Below, one piece after another: positions 6,325-6,724 of a stretch of DNA of 6,724 nt. The stretch's first letter is position 1, and every line of letters starts with the position of its first letter. The stretch is from Chlamydiota bacterium. Its GTDB lineage: Bacteria > Chlamydiota > Chlamydiia > Chlamydiales > Rhabdochlamydiaceae. The DNA lies in the NCBI GenBank assembly GCA_016866585.1, contig VGMB01000086.1:1-6724 (forward strand), written 5' to 3'. The position numbers and the translations under genes are program-made. The notes below the pieces were generated by a model. The model did not search any database. It was given only the letters and a program-made list of their open reading frames with translations, and had not been told where the DNA came from.

Positions 6325-6351
6325 CGTAAAGGATACGATTTTTTCTATCAA
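6323..6351 (-). promoter_or_regulatory. Candidate tyrS promoter
   Basis: Minus strand: TTGATA (-35, 6351-6346), 17-bp spacer, TACGAT (-10, 6328-6323). The -35 matches consensus at five of six positions and the -10 at four. The expected start near 6316 gives a leader of about 25 nt ahead of the ATG. Confidence 0.45.
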
Positions 6352-6356
6352 ATCGT
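6323..6356. repeat. Two overlapping, mutually exclusive inverted repeats
   Basis: ATCGTA (6323-6328) pairs with TACGAT (6334-6339) over a 5-nt loop; ACGATTT (6335-6341) pairs with AAATCGT (6350-6356) over an 8-nt loop. The middle segment is shared, so only one hairpin can form at a time. The 7-bp one lies about 20 nt after the upstream gene's stop and may serve as its terminator, but no clear T-run follows on the minus strand. Confidence 0.45.
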
Positions 6357-6375
6357 TTTGAAAAAAGACCAATTA

Positions 6376-6724
6376 TTATTCAACTGATGCTTGTTTTACT
6401 TCCTTGTTTTGTAAAATATTTGAGAATGAGGAAGAATTTTCTTCGAAATCTTTTTTCAATCTATCAGCAATATCTTTCACTTTTTTGCTAATCTCAGCAC
6501 TATTTTGATTGGCATCAAATAACGATAATTTTTCTTTCAAAACAACACGCTCAGAAGCATTTTTAGAAATTGCTTCTGTTATAACGGACTTTTTTTCTTG
6601 TATGGCTTGAGCGGTAATACGTTTATCTTGAGTTTCTAAAATCTTTGCGAGCTTTCCTCTCATTTTACTTATTTGAGGGCTTTCTTGCGCATGATTTGGA
6701 GTATCATTAGTTATATTATTTAAA
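6376..6724 (-). CDS. Hypothetical protein, C-terminal part, 5' end outside window
   Basis: I do not recognise this protein. The frame is open from the right edge, giving 115 visible residues. An internal ATG at 6663 would give 95 residues but has no Shine-Dalgarno, so the true start is probably outside the window. The visible part begins with an Asn/Thr/Pro/Gln stretch (NNITNDTPNHAQESPQ), likely a flexible linker. It continues as highly charged, Lys/Glu/Ser/Gln-rich sequence (KLAKILETQDKRITAQAIQEK; KKVKDIADRLKKDFEEN) that looks helical and may form coiled coil. It has no Cys or Trp and no membrane segment. The end is EVKQASVE. It lies 84 bp ahead of tyrS on the same strand. Possible roles include a secreted or structural chlamydial protein, but nothing here shows it. 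Confidence 0.6.
   Translation of the reverse strand, partial: LNNITNDTPNHAQESPQISKMRGKLAKILETQDKRITAQAIQEKKSVITEAISKNASERVVLKEKLSLFDANQNSAEISKKVKDIADRLKKDFEENSSSFSNILQNKEVKQASVE

Noticed and set aside
6346..6358. Near-match to the IHF site consensus (TATCAA, 4 nt, TTT) overlapping the tyrS -35
   Set aside because: The last position does not fit, and such AT-rich near-matches are frequent here; the E. coli consensus may not apply to the chlamydial protein.

Overview
The window suggests an AT-rich member of the Chlamydiota, probably outside the genus Chlamydia. The strongest evidence is the AccA protein, which carries the chlamydial versions of the carboxyltransferase motifs (for example GEGCSGGALGMGIGD and AEERGQGWAIANNL). 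The order IHF/HU-like protein, one gene, accA, msbA also matches, as I recall it, the Chlamydia himD - CT266 - accA - msbA block. The genus cannot be fixed from this sequence.

All genes lie on the minus strand, so the biological order runs from high to low coordinates. (1) 6724-6376: the C-terminal part of an unrecognised, Lys/Glu/Ser-rich, probably helical protein that enters from outside the window. (2) 6291-5020: tyrS, complete, with its own candidate promoter and a leader rich in inverted repeats, closed by a very strong intrinsic terminator (4961-4986). (3) 4814-4509: an IHF/HU-family DNA-bending protein, with a strong ribosome site in front and a 14-bp perfect terminator hairpin behind. 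(4) 4269-3211: an L,D-transpeptidase (YkuD fold) that starts at TTG behind a good Shine-Dalgarno. (5) 3193-2228: accA, 17 bp behind the transpeptidase and so almost certainly in one operon with it. (6) 1940-1: an MsbA-type lipid A exporter, complete through all ABC motifs and running off the left edge.

Functionally the lower part of the window serves the cell envelope. The YkuD enzyme would remodel peptidoglycan, AccA feeds malonyl-CoA into fatty-acid synthesis, and MsbA flips lipid A core across the inner membrane. The IHF-like protein and tyrS are separate transcription units, each ended by a convincing terminator.

The gaps hold most of the unexplained structure. The 287-bp gap before msbA has four inverted repeats (one around the start codon), an 11-bp direct repeat and a possible 30-codon upstream frame that overlaps an msbA start as ATGA. 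The 84-bp gap before tyrS has competing hairpins, one of which would hide the ribosome site. The gap before the IHF gene has a perfect three-unit 9-bp A-tract repeat. I saw no tRNA, rRNA, CRISPR array or intact mobile element.
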